NCBI RefSeq assembly: GCF_023227875.1 | Contig: NZ_JALOCH010000010.1 | Span: 1-64,000, forward strand | From: Methanoregula sp. | GTDB taxonomy: Archaea; Halobacteriota; Methanomicrobia; Methanomicrobiales; Methanospirillaceae | Direction: 5' to 3' | DNA length: 64,000 nucleotides | Shown here: one piece after another, positions 16,848 to 24,516 of the stretch | How the letters are laid out: every line of letters starts with the position of its first letter | How positions within the stretch are numbered: the first letter of the stretch is position 1 | The notes under the pieces: model-generated | What the model saw: the letters and a program-made list of their open reading frames with translations, nothing else | Told to the model about the DNA's origin: nothing | The model's database searches: none | Position numbers and translations under genes: made by a program

Positions 16848-17219
16848 TCATGCAGGCATCCCACCGGCCGCGAGCGGCTTCCCGTCCCGGTCGATCTCGA
16901 TCAGTCCGGTGCCGGTGATCAGGAAGAACCGCCATGTCCCGTGTTTCGACCGGAGCCAGAGTTCGGCCGATATGGCAGCGTCCCGGGCGATGATCCGGAG
17001 CTTGTCGATCTCGTCTTTGAAATCCCCGGCAATCTGTTCGATCGCCACGAGGATCTGCGGTGCAAACATCACCCGTGCGAACGTGACCGGGATCTTCGAG
17101 ATGATGGATATGTCATAGATCCGTTCAGGGCCGAGACCCGACATCTGGAAGACGCCGCGCAGTTGAGCGATGGGCATCGCCGCAGCGAGCGCCCGGTGCG
17201 GACGCGGTCCGCGGCTCAC
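16848..17219 (-). CDS. Uncharacterised protein, translationally coupled to a short upstream ORF
   Basis: 123 residues from a GTG at 17219 that overlaps the TGA of a 24-codon ORF (GTGA) and has GGGAGGT upstream. The open frame extends to 17513, but that part crosses hairpin repeats and is not thought to be coding. The product (ISIISKIPVTFARVMFAPQI ... DEIDKLRIIARDAAISAELW) is mixed alpha/beta, ends TGTGLIEIDRDGKPLAAGG, and contains no recognised domain. Preceded by a long structured leader, it may be post-transcriptionally controlled. Confidence 0.6.
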   Translation of the reverse strand: MSRGPRPHRALAAAMPIAQLRGVFQMSGLGPERIYDISIISKIPVTFARVMFAPQILVAIEQIAGDFKDEIDKLRIIARDAAISAELWLRSKHGTWRFFLITGTGLIEIDRDGKPLAAGGMPA

Positions 17220-17290
17220 CGGAAGCACCTCCCGGTGGTTTTTAAGTTGGTTGCCGGATTTTGTACCGGCAGGGTTTTGGATTTTCTCAT
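17216..17290 (-). CDS. Short leader ORF (24 aa)
   Basis: ATG at 17290 preceded by a near-consensus Shine-Dalgarno (AAAGGAGGT). The peptide is basic (MRKSKTLPVQNPATNLKTTG...) and its TGA overlaps the GTG of the next gene by the four bases GTGA. The very strong ribosome site on such a short frame suggests it serves to deliver ribosomes to the downstream gene or to sense translation. Confidence 0.5.
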   Translation of the reverse strand: MRKSKTLPVQNPATNLKTTGRCFR

Positions 17291-17339
17291 CTGTTGTTAC
17301 CTCCTTTCTGTTGTGAGGTTGAAGGTCGGCTGATGCCTC

Positions 17340-17590
17340 CCTTCTTCTCACCGAGGTTCGAAGATCTCCTACAGAAATCTTCTCTTCCTCAAGGTTCTGA
17401 CGAATCTTTCGGATTCTTTGAACCTCGCTGATGTCGCCGGGGCCCCTTTGACAGCGAAGAATGCTGACACATTCTTCTCGTCCACTGGAGGACAGCGAAG
17501 AATATTGACACATTCGAAGACATGCTGTCTTCTCATGCCTCAGGTCGAAGAACTCTGTTCTTCTCCTCTCTCAAGTCTGATGACTTTCGA
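17340..17590. repeat. Array of GAAG...CTTC hairpins upstream of the 17290 operon
   Basis: At least five short perfect or near-perfect stems share GAAG/CTTC ends but differ inside: GAAGAT/ATCTTC (17360-17382), GAAGAATG/CATTCTTC (17456-17477), GAAGACA/TGTCTTC (17516-17532), GAAGAAC/GTTCTTC (17547-17563) and AAGTC-TGAT-GACTT (17573-17586). The linkers share TCATGCCTCAGGTC-like text with the hicBA repeat. Could act as a structured 5' leader of the minus-strand operon. Confidence 0.6.
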
Positions 17591-17903
17591 GATTCGGATG
17601 ACCATCGGCATTCTTCACGTCCACGGGGTTCTGCAGAACGCCTTGGACAGAATCAAATTAGCTCGGGGTATATAAGCGCTTGTATGAATAAATCCGGAAA
17701 CACAAAATCTGGGAGTTTTGCTCGCGATTGAGCGGTAACGGGGCCCGATGCACTGAGATTGGCACTGCGCAAAAATGGTAACTATATGTGATTAACCGGT
17801 GTGACCTTCCGCTGGAACGGGTCCCGGGACATCCCCCGCCGGCTGATCCGGCCCACGGTACCCTGGCCGGTCCGGTCTTCGTGTGCTGGAATACGGCTAT
17901 ATG

Positions 17904-18116
17904 TGACCTCAATTATTCCCGTCGATAAACCTCTCAATTTTCCAGGCCCGGTTCCGCGTTTTTGCGAATTATGACCTCTGATTTTGGTGCTTTTGGGAAA
18001 AGAGGTACAACCGGGCTCGCAGCAGGCTCCGTTGTACCAGAATTCCCATGGGTGCTTCCCCGCTTTCTGTGAGGGGGGTCACCGGCGGAGGTGTCGTCTG
18101 GCAAGGTCACCGGGGA
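17904..18116 (+). repeat. R2 repeat, copy B (~213 bp)
   Basis: Second copy of the block at 12004-12211, differing by a few substitutions and a small insertion near the 3' end (GGAGGTGTCGTCTGGCAAGG). It is followed by a degenerate R1 tail (18121-18160) and then R3. Confidence 0.9.
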
Positions 18117-18150
18117 GGGAGGTATCCATCGTCAGTCGCTGGTATCCTGA

Positions 18151-18380
18151 GGGCAGTGCCAGATGTGCGATTGAGGGGGGCGGGAGTTTGCAAACAAGGC
18201 CCGGACAAAAAAAATTGTTGTGGACCGGGCCCGGCAAAAATATTGTTGCACGTACCGGTTCTTGCCGGAAAAAATTCCGGCGCGAACGTAACCGGCCCGG
18301 AATTTTTTTTGCACGAATCGGTTCTGCCGGGATTTTTTTTCAAACGCCAGAGCAACCCGATGCGGATTCGCGGCCGCGTG
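18151..18380 (+). repeat. R3 repeat, copy A (~230 bp)
   Basis: Matches 25834-26070 closely: GCGATTGAGGGGG-type start, GGCCCGGACAAAAAAA, GGACCGGGCCCGGCAAAAA, AACGTAACCGGCCCGG, poly-T runs and the end GCCAGAGCAACCCGATGCGG. Rich in CCGG inverted halves alternating with A/T tracts. No coding frame. Confidence 0.9.
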
Positions 18381-18476
18381 GAATGATGGACTGGTGTGAA
18401 AACTCTTAACGTGTCATGCCCCGTATCTATCCTGATATGACCGGGGCGGATAACTCCCCGGGAGAAGGTATCACAC

Positions 18477-19388
18477 ATGGAAGAGATCGTGCAGGAATTC
18501 GGGACACGGGAAAAGGAGAGTGATCCCAGCAGGACTGCAGAACTGATCGCCATGCGCCGGGCAACCGAGTCCATGCGCCCGGAGGGGGAGCGGATCTGTT
18601 ACGATCCCTACGCAGTCCGGTTTATCAATCCGGCATTCTTACGGGCTATACACGAGAACCCCGAAGCGGCCCGGGCAAAGGCAGCGGAAGTCGCACGTAC
18701 GTTTCCGGGCCTTGCGGGTTCAATCCTTGCCCGGGTACGGTTCTTTGATGATTTCGTTGCGAACGCAGCAGCCACGGGCATCCGGCAGCTGGTCATCCTC
18801 GGGGCCGGCTACGATACCCGGGCGTACCGGACTCCGGGCCTTGAGGGCAATATCCAAGTTTTCGAAGTCGATCACCCCCTTACCCAGCAGCCCAAGAAAG
18901 AGAAGATCCGGGAGATCTTCGGTTCGCTTCCGGCTCATGTCGCATACGTGCCGGCCGATCTCGGGCGCGACAGTCTCACAGACGGTCTTGCAAAAGCAGG
19001 ATACGATCGTACAGAAAAAACGCTCTATATCCTTGAGGGGCTGGTCATGTACCTTCCCCCCGCGGTGGTCGATGGTATCCTGTCCTTCATTGCTGAAAAT
19101 TCCGGGACGGGCAGCATCATCCTCTTCGATTATTACCCGCTGTCGCTCGTGAATGGCATGGACCAGCGGGAGATTGCACGGAATCTCCGGGAGTTTTCCG
19201 CCAGGGCGGGCGAACCCGTGCGGTTTGGCGTGCCGGATAACGAGATCTCCCCATTCCTTGAGGGACGGGGATTTTGTAATACCAGGAACATCTGCGAAGC
19301 TGAGTACCGGGCCCTGTATTTCCACGGCAGTAATGCCGGTCGGGCGACAACCGATCTCATCACGTTTGCCATTGCCGAAGTCCCCTGA
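18477..19388 (+). CDS. Class I SAM-dependent methyltransferase, leucine carboxyl methyltransferase-like family
   Basis: 303 residues. The SAM pocket is visible as LVILGAGYDTRAYRTPG, followed by FEVDHPLTQQPKKEKI (acidic ribose-binding strand) and the family block TLYILEGLVMYLPP. N-terminal RTAELIAMRRATES and YDPYAVRFINP match the LCM/TIGR00027 group, common in Actinobacteria and some archaea. It transfers a methyl group to an unknown, probably small-molecule or carboxyl, acceptor. GGAGAAGG precedes the ATG. It lies between repeat blocks as a single-gene unit. Confidence 0.85.
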   Translation: MEEIVQEFGTREKESDPSRTAELIAMRRATESMRPEGERICYDPYAVRFINPAFLRAIHENPEAARAKAAEVARTFPGLAGSILARVRFFDDFVANAAATGIRQLVILGAGYDTRAYRTPGLEGNIQVFEVDHPLTQQPKKEKIREIFGSLPAHVAYVPADLGRDSLTDGLAKAGYDRTEKTLYILEGLVMYLPPAVVDGILSFIAENSGTGSIILFDYYPLSLVNGMDQREIARNLREFSARAGEPVRFGVPDNEISPFLEGRGFCNTRNICEAEYRALYFHGSNAGRATTDLITFAIAEVP

Positions 19389-19470
19389 CAGCAGAGACGG
19401 GTGACCCTTCCATTTAAAAGCGGGGGCGCACAGAACGATGATGACGGCGTGAAACGGAAGGGCCGGAGAG

Positions 19471-19570
19471 GCTGCGTGCGGTGCGGCAGGGCTGGGCTTG
19501 TGGTGGTCGGGCGAACCTGAGGCCGGTTAGTACCGAGGCCGTCGTCAACTGCCGAAATCGAGAGCGATGA
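19471..19570 (+). repeat. R1 repeat, copy 7
   Basis: CTGCGTGCGGTGCGGCAGGG, CTGGGCTTGTGGTGGTCGGG, GGCCGGTTAGTACCGAGGCC and GTCGTCAACTGCCGAAATCG. The remaining 19571-19761 gap holds only AT-rich promoter-like sequence. Confidence 0.8.
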
Positions 19571-19761
19571 GAATGGGCAAGTATGCAGGGGGTTGGGATG
19601 GCTGCGATCCTTGCCGGGTGTTCGCGATCTGATCGCAGGTTGTTGGGATGTAAATGTTTTTTTAATTCGTGCCCAAAAGAGCCAGAGAAAATCCTATCAG
19701 CAGTTTTCTGAGACCCGAAACAAAACAAATATCATGTGTAAAAATAATTAAACACATAAGC

Positions 19762-20064
19762 ATGCTGAGCCCGTCATCAGTCCCGGAACTGGCAAAACTC
19801 CTTGGTTTTCTCGGGAACGAGCAGAGGCTCAACATTCTCAGGACGATCGCCCGCGACGAGAAGTTTGCGCGGGAGATCTCAGAAGAGGTTGGGATCTCAC
19901 GACCTCTTGTGAACATATACTTAAAGCAGTTCGAAAAGGCCGGGCTCGTCATTGGTACCAATCGCGTTGCCGAAGAGCCGCCATACCTGAAACGGTATTA
20001 CAAGGCGGTGCCCTTTGAGCTTGCATTGAACCTGGACCTCATCCGGGAACTTGGAGATGATTAA
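19762..20064 (+). CDS. ArsR-like winged-helix regulator
   Basis: 100 residues from the internal ATG at 19762; an upstream extension in the same frame looks non-coding. The winged helix is clear: LAKLLGFLGNEQRLNILRTI, then FAREISEEVGISRPLVNIYL as the recognition helix, and the wing LVIGTNRVAEEPPYLKRYYK. No metal-binding Cys set is seen, so the signal is unknown. Its stop overlaps the start of a membrane protein gene, so it probably controls that small operon and itself. Confidence 0.8.
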   Translation: MLSPSSVPELAKLLGFLGNEQRLNILRTIARDEKFAREISEEVGISRPLVNIYLKQFEKAGLVIGTNRVAEEPPYLKRYYKAVPFELALNLDLIRELGDD

Positions 20065-20404
20065 TGTGGATTTCAAAACCTTCAAAGAATTTCATTGGCT
20101 GACAAGGATTGTCATTGTAATCCTTGTTCTGGTTCTCGCCCTGTTCGTGTTGAATGTCCTTAAAATCAACGTTATGTATATATTCACTCCTTTGATTGCT
20201 ATCATGGTAGCCGGTTGCGTCTTCCTTGCACTGGTTATCTATTATCTGGGAAGATGGGTGAGAATCCAGGAAGTACAGAGTACCGGAAACTCGACGGAAC
20301 AGGAAAAGATCCGGACGGAGATACTCCAGCTCCGGCAGTCCGTTGATGCCATGCAGAAGAAACTGGACAATATCGAGCGCATCCTTGAGAAGGTAGCGGA
20401 GTGA
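20057..20404 (+). CDS. Two-helix membrane protein with C-terminal coiled coil
   Basis: 115 residues from the ATG at 20057, overlapping the regulator stop (ATGATTAA); a TTG at 20051 is an alternative. Two membrane helices (TRIVIVILVLVLALFVLN and IFTPLIAIMVAGCVFLALVI) form a hairpin, followed by a cytoplasmic linker and coiled coil (LRQSVDAMQKKLDNIERILE). The coiled coil recurs in the next gene. Function unknown; the ArsR partner suggests a regulated membrane sensor or stress protein. Confidence 0.65.
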   Translation: MINVDFKTFKEFHWLTRIVIVILVLVLALFVLNVLKINVMYIFTPLIAIMVAGCVFLALVIYYLGRWVRIQEVQSTGNSTEQEKIRTEILQLRQSVDAMQKKLDNIERILEKVAE

Positions 20405-20409
20405 GATGA

Positions 20410-20616
20410 ATGGATACAAAACTTACTGGAATTATTAATCCAGGAGATACGCAGGAGATTAAGGAATGGATAGAGAAACAGATCGGATCGGTATCAGACA
20501 GGAAAACTGAGATGGCTGATATTAAAACCGAGATTGCATTGCTCAGACAGACTGTTGATATAATGCATAAAAAAATTGATAATATCGAGCGGATCCTGGA
20601 AAAGGTGTCGGATTAA
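20410..20616 (+). CDS. Small soluble coiled-coil protein, paralogous tail of the preceding gene
   Basis: 68 residues starting 5 nt after the previous stop. The C-terminal ~28 residues (LRQTVDIMHKKIDNIERILE) are nearly the same as the end of the membrane protein, so the two coiled coils probably pair. The N-terminus (TQEIKEWIEKQIG) is helical and unassigned. Third gene of the ArsR operon. Confidence 0.65.
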   Translation: MDTKLTGIINPGDTQEIKEWIEKQIGSVSDRKTEMADIKTEIALLRQTVDIMHKKIDNIERILEKVSD

Positions 20617-20669
20617 GGGGACTGACTAAAAAACAAGAGATAATGCGTCCTCGAAAGGTGAGACCCTTA

Positions 20670-20770
20670 TGGGTGTCGGGCTCTCTTTTGCGTGGCGGAC
20701 CCGGGACCGGTTTAGTACCGGCCCCGTCGTCAATTGGTGTAATCTAAGGGTACTGAGGAGTGGCTGGTTC
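20670..20770 (+). repeat. R1 repeat, copy 8
   Basis: Belongs to the CTCTCTTTTGCGTGGCGGAC subtype shared with copy 9, then CCGGGACCGGTTTAGTACCG, CCCCGTCGTCAATTGGTGTA and GGGTACTGAGGAGTGGCTGG. Confidence 0.8.
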
Positions 20771-20847
20771 AGACATGCCAGGTTCCCCCAAAAAATGATC
20801 TAAATTTTTTTCCACCATGCCCTTATCCAGATTCATATTTTAGTAAA

Positions 20848-21495
20848 TTATACCTGAACAATAGGTAAAAAAATATCATCAACGATTTCGTGAATCGTTC
20901 TATCAGATATCGGTTCATGGGTGATGAGAATTTCATATCGTAATAAATCAATGGGTAGCGAGATGATACGGGGATTCAGGTTTTCCAGATGGACCTCTCC
21001 CCGCAATTCAGCCTGTTTCAGAATTGTCTTCATCGCGATAGTCGATTTGCTTTCGGTTCCCGGATGCATTATCTGCGGAATTGAAGCGATGAGATCTTTA
21101 CTAAGATATTCAGCCATAAGACCCTGTATGGTTTCAGCCCCGACAGTTTGCAGAGGCTGAGCTATTCCGCGGAGCAGAATAAGCATATCATTACGCAGAT
21201 TTCCGGTATCCGGGACATCCCGGGGAGGTTTGGGTAAATATCTCTGTAATGTTGCAACGACAAGTTTTGCCTTATTTCCCCAGCGACGATAAACAACTGC
21301 CTTGTTCGTTCGTGCCCGTACAGCAACACCCTCAATTGTCAGATGAGTATAACCAACATCGGAGAGTTCATCCCAAGCGGCCTGAAGTATTGCGGTTTCG
21401 AGAATTTCACCGCGGCGTCTCGTCTCTCTGGGAGGATCTACCTTACTCCCGGCACCGCCCACCCGTGATTGCTCTTTGATCTTTTGCTCATCCAT
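20848..21495 (-). CDS. TetR-family repressor, divergent from MFS exporter
   Basis: 215 residues. The TetR helix-turn-helix spans ~residues 30-75 (ILETAILQAAWDELSDVGYT, then VRARTNKAVVYRRWGNKAKL). The C-terminal ligand domain (residues 90-215) resembles the TetR_C group that controls multidrug exporters. The gene faces the DHA2 transporter across 135 bp that contain a perfect operator-like palindrome, so it very probably represses both. Confidence 0.9.
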   Translation of the reverse strand: MDEQKIKEQSRVGGAGSKVDPPRETRRRGEILETAILQAAWDELSDVGYTHLTIEGVAVRARTNKAVVYRRWGNKAKLVVATLQRYLPKPPRDVPDTGNLRNDMLILLRGIAQPLQTVGAETIQGLMAEYLSKDLIASIPQIMHPGTESKSTIAMKTILKQAELRGEVHLENLNPRIISLPIDLLRYEILITHEPISDRTIHEIVDDIFLPIVQV

Positions 21496-21557
21496 AGGTA
21501 ATTCCCGGTTCCTGAATTTCTCGTGCGTCTCCTGCAGATTTAGTATCTTTTATGAAC

Positions 21558-21593
21558 ATAAGAAACGATCGGTTTCTTATAGAAATAAGAAAC
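21558..21593. promoter_or_regulatory. Probable TetR operator between repressor and exporter
   Basis: ATAAGAAAC, 5-nt centre, GTTTCTTAT is a perfect 9-bp inverted repeat (21558-21580). A third half-site, ATAAGAAAC, follows at 21585-21593 in direct orientation. It lies about 40-70 bp upstream of the exporter ATG. Confidence 0.75.
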
Positions 21594-21630
21594 TAATAGT
21601 ACCTTATTCACCTGTAAGAGGAATATCCTC

Positions 21631-23070
21631 ATGGCAGATACAACCGCAACTGTCCCAGCGGCTCACAACGAAAAACTTGACCCGGCGGTACTCAAAATCT
21701 CCTTAATTCTCCTGGTCGGTGCACTCGCACCATTGTTTGACACGACGATCATGAATGTGGCAGTCAACACACTGACCCACAGTCTGCATACTACCGTTTC
21801 GAGTATTCAATGGGTTATAACAGGATATCTGCTGACGCTGAGCATGACCATTCCCCTGTCGGGCTGGGCGGTCGATCGTTTTGGCGGCAGGCGGATGTGG
21901 ATGTTTGCACTCATCGTATTCCTGGCAGGTTCAGTGCTTTCGGCCCTGTCCAGGGATGTCGGCAGTCTGATTGTTTTTCGTCTCATTCAGGGTGTTGGTG
22001 CCGGCCTGATTTATCCAATCATGCAGACATTAGTTGTCCAGACGTCCGGTGGTCGCAATCTTGGGCAGGTGATGTCGATTATCAGCCTGCCCGCATTACT
22101 GGGACCGATTCTTGGCCCGGTGCTGGGTGGGATTATTGTCGACAACTTAAGCTGGCAATGGATTTTTTTTGTCAATATTCCGATCTGCATGATAGCGTTA
22201 TTACTGGCTTGGTGGGGATTACCAGTGGACGAACCTTGCACGAATAACCAGTCCATTGACATCATCGGCATCCTGCTGCTTTCCCCGGCGTTTGCCCTGT
22301 TTATTTATGCCATTTGCCAGGTTGGTTCCCATGGCGGGGTCATAAGCAGTGCAACGATCATTCCGCTTGCGATCGGTCTGCTCCTGATGGCCTCCTTTGT
22401 TGTCTATGCCTTGCGTACAAAAAATACACCGGTGATTGACCTGCACCTGTTCAAATCGCGTAATTTTTCTGCATCAGCGGTTTTACTTTTCCTCTCCGGA
22501 ATCATCACTACGGGAGCCATGTTTCTTCTCCCGTTATTTTATCAGCAGGTGCGGGGTGAAAGCGTCTTATGTACCGGCCTTTTACTGATCCCCCAGGGTG
22601 CAGGTATGTTATTGACCAGACGCTGGCTCGGGATCCTGACAGATCGCACAGGTCCGGGTAAAATTGTTATCATAAGTCTCATGGTAACGATCGTCAGTAC
22701 ATTACCCTTTGTTTTTGCAGGTCCTGAAACAAGCCCGGTTTTACTGGCCGTGGCACTGTTTGTACGGGGAGCCGGTCTGGGAGGTGTGCTTATTCCCATC
22801 ATGGTTTCTGCCTATCAGGGATTGAGCAGGGAGCAAATCCCCCAGGCCAGTATTGCAACAAGAATTTTTCAACAACTTGGCGGAGCATTTGGTTCTGCCG
22901 TGCTTGCGGTAATTATCGAACACCAGCTACTCGCCTATCCGTCATCGGATATCCCGGCAGTTACAGGCGTATACGATGTTACCTTCCTGTGGCTGATTGG
23001 GTTTACCCTGATTGCGGCTATTGTTGCGCTCTTCCTGCCAATGCGAAAAACCGGTCTGGCGATTACATAG
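21631..23070 (+). CDS. DHA2-family (EmrB/QacA) MFS multidrug exporter
   Basis: 479 residues, the usual length for a 14-helix DHA2 drug:proton antiporter. Signature motifs: LFDTTIMNVAVNTL in TM1, WVITGYLLTLSMTIPLSGWA in TM2 and the loop motif DRFGGRRMWMFAL (motif A), then GPILGPVLGGIIVD (antiporter motif C). AGAGGA precedes the ATG. Regulated by the divergent TetR gene (inference from the operator). Substrate unknown. Confidence 0.92.
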   Translation: MADTTATVPAAHNEKLDPAVLKISLILLVGALAPLFDTTIMNVAVNTLTHSLHTTVSSIQWVITGYLLTLSMTIPLSGWAVDRFGGRRMWMFALIVFLAGSVLSALSRDVGSLIVFRLIQGVGAGLIYPIMQTLVVQTSGGRNLGQVMSIISLPALLGPILGPVLGGIIVDNLSWQWIFFVNIPICMIALLLAWWGLPVDEPCTNNQSIDIIGILLLSPAFALFIYAICQVGSHGGVISSATIIPLAIGLLLMASFVVYALRTKNTPVIDLHLFKSRNFSASAVLLFLSGIITTGAMFLLPLFYQQVRGESVLCTGLLLIPQGAGMLLTRRWLGILTDRTGPGKIVIISLMVTIVSTLPFVFAGPETSPVLLAVALFVRGAGLGGVLIPIMVSAYQGLSREQIPQASIATRIFQQLGGAFGSAVLAVIIEHQLLAYPSSDIPAVTGVYDVTFLWLIGFTLIAAIVALFLPMRKTGLAIT

Positions 23071-23149
23071 GGCAGGGAATACATGATAATCTTCATCATT
23101 TTTTTCAGAGAATTCAGGCAATCCCCCAAAAAGAGTGAGAGTGCATCGT

Positions 23150-23263
23150 TGCCGGCGCTTGGGCGGGCCCGGGCTCTCTTTTGCATGGCGGACCCGGGGC
23201 CGGATGCGGCGGGGGCCGTCGTCAGGTGCCGGGAATGTGGGCACTGAGCAGTGCTGGTATTGA
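23150..23263 (+). repeat. R1 repeat, copy 9
   Basis: GGGCGGGCCCGGGCTCTCTT, TTGCATGGCGGACCCGGGGC, GGGGGCCGTCGTCAGGTGCC and the tail GCACTGAGCAGTGCTGGT. It abuts the broken acetyltransferase end of the antitoxin relic. Confidence 0.8.
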
Positions 23264-23266
23264 TCT

Positions 23267-23431
23267 TTAGTGGCTGACACTCATTTGGAAACGCGATCGT
23301 TTGGCCAGATCGGCTGCCGGCCTGATGAGCTTACGTCCTTCCCCGGTGCAGGTCGGGTTAGCGATGTATTTCTGGAACCTGACAAACTCTTCCCGATCCA
23401 GGACGAGACCCAGTTCAACTGGTTTTGCCAC
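23267..23431 (-). pseudogene. Orphan/degenerate antitoxin with a truncated GNAT toxin start
   Basis: GTG-initiated frame closely matching the antitoxin at 28656-28802 (VAKPVELGLVLDREEFVRFQ, KYIANPTCTGEGRKLI). The stop after the final RF is lost (CAA instead of TAA), so the frame runs into MSVSH, equivalent to the acetyltransferase start MSISL, and stops. The rest of the toxin gene is gone, and an R1 repeat starts within a few bases. The remaining 23432-23733 gap shows nothing else. Confidence 0.7.
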
Positions 23432-23733
23432 GGTTGCCCACCATCGTTATAGTGATAACCCGGTTTGGTTCCGTTTGATAAAATCAGGGTCACCCTGTTT
23501 GCCCGCATTGGGACGCCGTACAGCCCCTGACACACCATCGCAGTCGCGGTCCGGACTTTTTAACCGGCCCGCCAGGTTCTGGAAACCGGTGAAAACCGGC
23601 ATGCTGAAACCAATCTTAACTATTCTGCCGCCGTTTCTCTGAACCGGTCAGATGCCCGCAGGAGATCTACCGCCGGTTTTTTCTGGTTATGCTGCGATGG
23701 TAACTCCGGATAAAAAATTCCGGCAGAAATGGA

Positions 23734-24516
23734 TTATCCCTGTGAATACACCTCTATTTCATCCAGCATTTTCTCAAACGACTCATCGAAATCCGGAACC
23801 CCGTTCATCTGGTGACCAAGAGAAACCTGCCACAGCGCTTTGAAGTGTTCGCGCCTGCCTGTCAGCACAGTGGTATCGACAACAACTCCCTTCACCTCGC
23901 ATTTCCGTGTAAGAATGGATTTCACATCGTTGCGGTCAACCCGATCCGCCAGCTGCACGATATCATAGAGATCGCGTGAACGGCTCCGCTGGAAGAGCGA
24001 CCGGATCTTCTCTGCCATGATCTCTTCGAGCGCATACGAAGTCACGGATAGAGAGAGCCCGTCGGAATACGGGTGGAAGACCGGGCGTTCGCTGACCGGA
24101 AGCAGGACATCCTCCTGGCCCGGGCCGGTCAGGTCAAGATCGATTTTCACCGGGGATGCCGAGCCGCGGTTCAGGATCCGGAACCGGGCCGTTGCCTTAT
24201 AACCGGTTTTAGTTTCCCGGAAGCCGGGATTGTCTTCGAACAGGATGCCACTCTCCTCACGAACCCGGAGTACTGCATTGCTCACCGCTGCCTGCAATGC
24301 ACCGGCATCGACCGGTTCAAGAAGGGTAAAATCGAGGTCATCGGAGAACCGGTAGTTCTCGATGAACACTTTCCGGATGCCGGTCCCTCCCTTGAATGCC
24401 ATGTTGATTGGGCGAAGTGCGGACAGGAGCCAGTTCTGGCAATAGTCCCGTTCGATGGTTGAGGTGGGAACGCCGAATTCCCGGGCGCGTTCCTTGATCT
24501 CAAGGGCCGTAATCAT
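23734..24516 (-). CDS. abiEii: AbiEii-type nucleotidyltransferase toxin
   Basis: 260 residues of the AbiEii/AbiGii nucleotidyltransferase family. The core motif is complete: FKGGTGIRKVFIENYRFSDD followed by LDFT (GGT...R.S.DxD), plus KIDLDLTG downstream and the C-terminal EEIMAEKIRSLFQRSRSRDL, YDI block. Toxins of this family stop growth by nucleotide addition, and AbiE aborts phage infection. Overlaps abiEi by 4 nt (ATGA). Confidence 0.9.
   Translation of the reverse strand: MITALEIKERAREFGVPTSTIERDYCQNWLLSALRPINMAFKGGTGIRKVFIENYRFSDDLDFTLLEPVDAGALQAAVSNAVLRVREESGILFEDNPGFRETKTGYKATARFRILNRGSASPVKIDLDLTGPGQEDVLLPVSERPVFHPYSDGLSLSVTSYALEEIMAEKIRSLFQRSRSRDLYDIVQLADRVDRNDVKSILTRKCEVKGVVVDTTVLTGRREHFKALWQVSLGHQMNGVPDFDESFEKMLDEIEVYSQG

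Noticed and set aside
17220..17513. N-terminal extension of the 16848 gene to 17513
   Set aside because: It would translate the hairpin array; the GTG at 17219 has a ribosome site and couples to a leader ORF.
17340..17590. GAAG...CTTC repeats as a CRISPR array
   Set aside because: Stems vary in sequence, spacing is irregular, there are no uniform repeats with unique spacers, and no cas genes are nearby.
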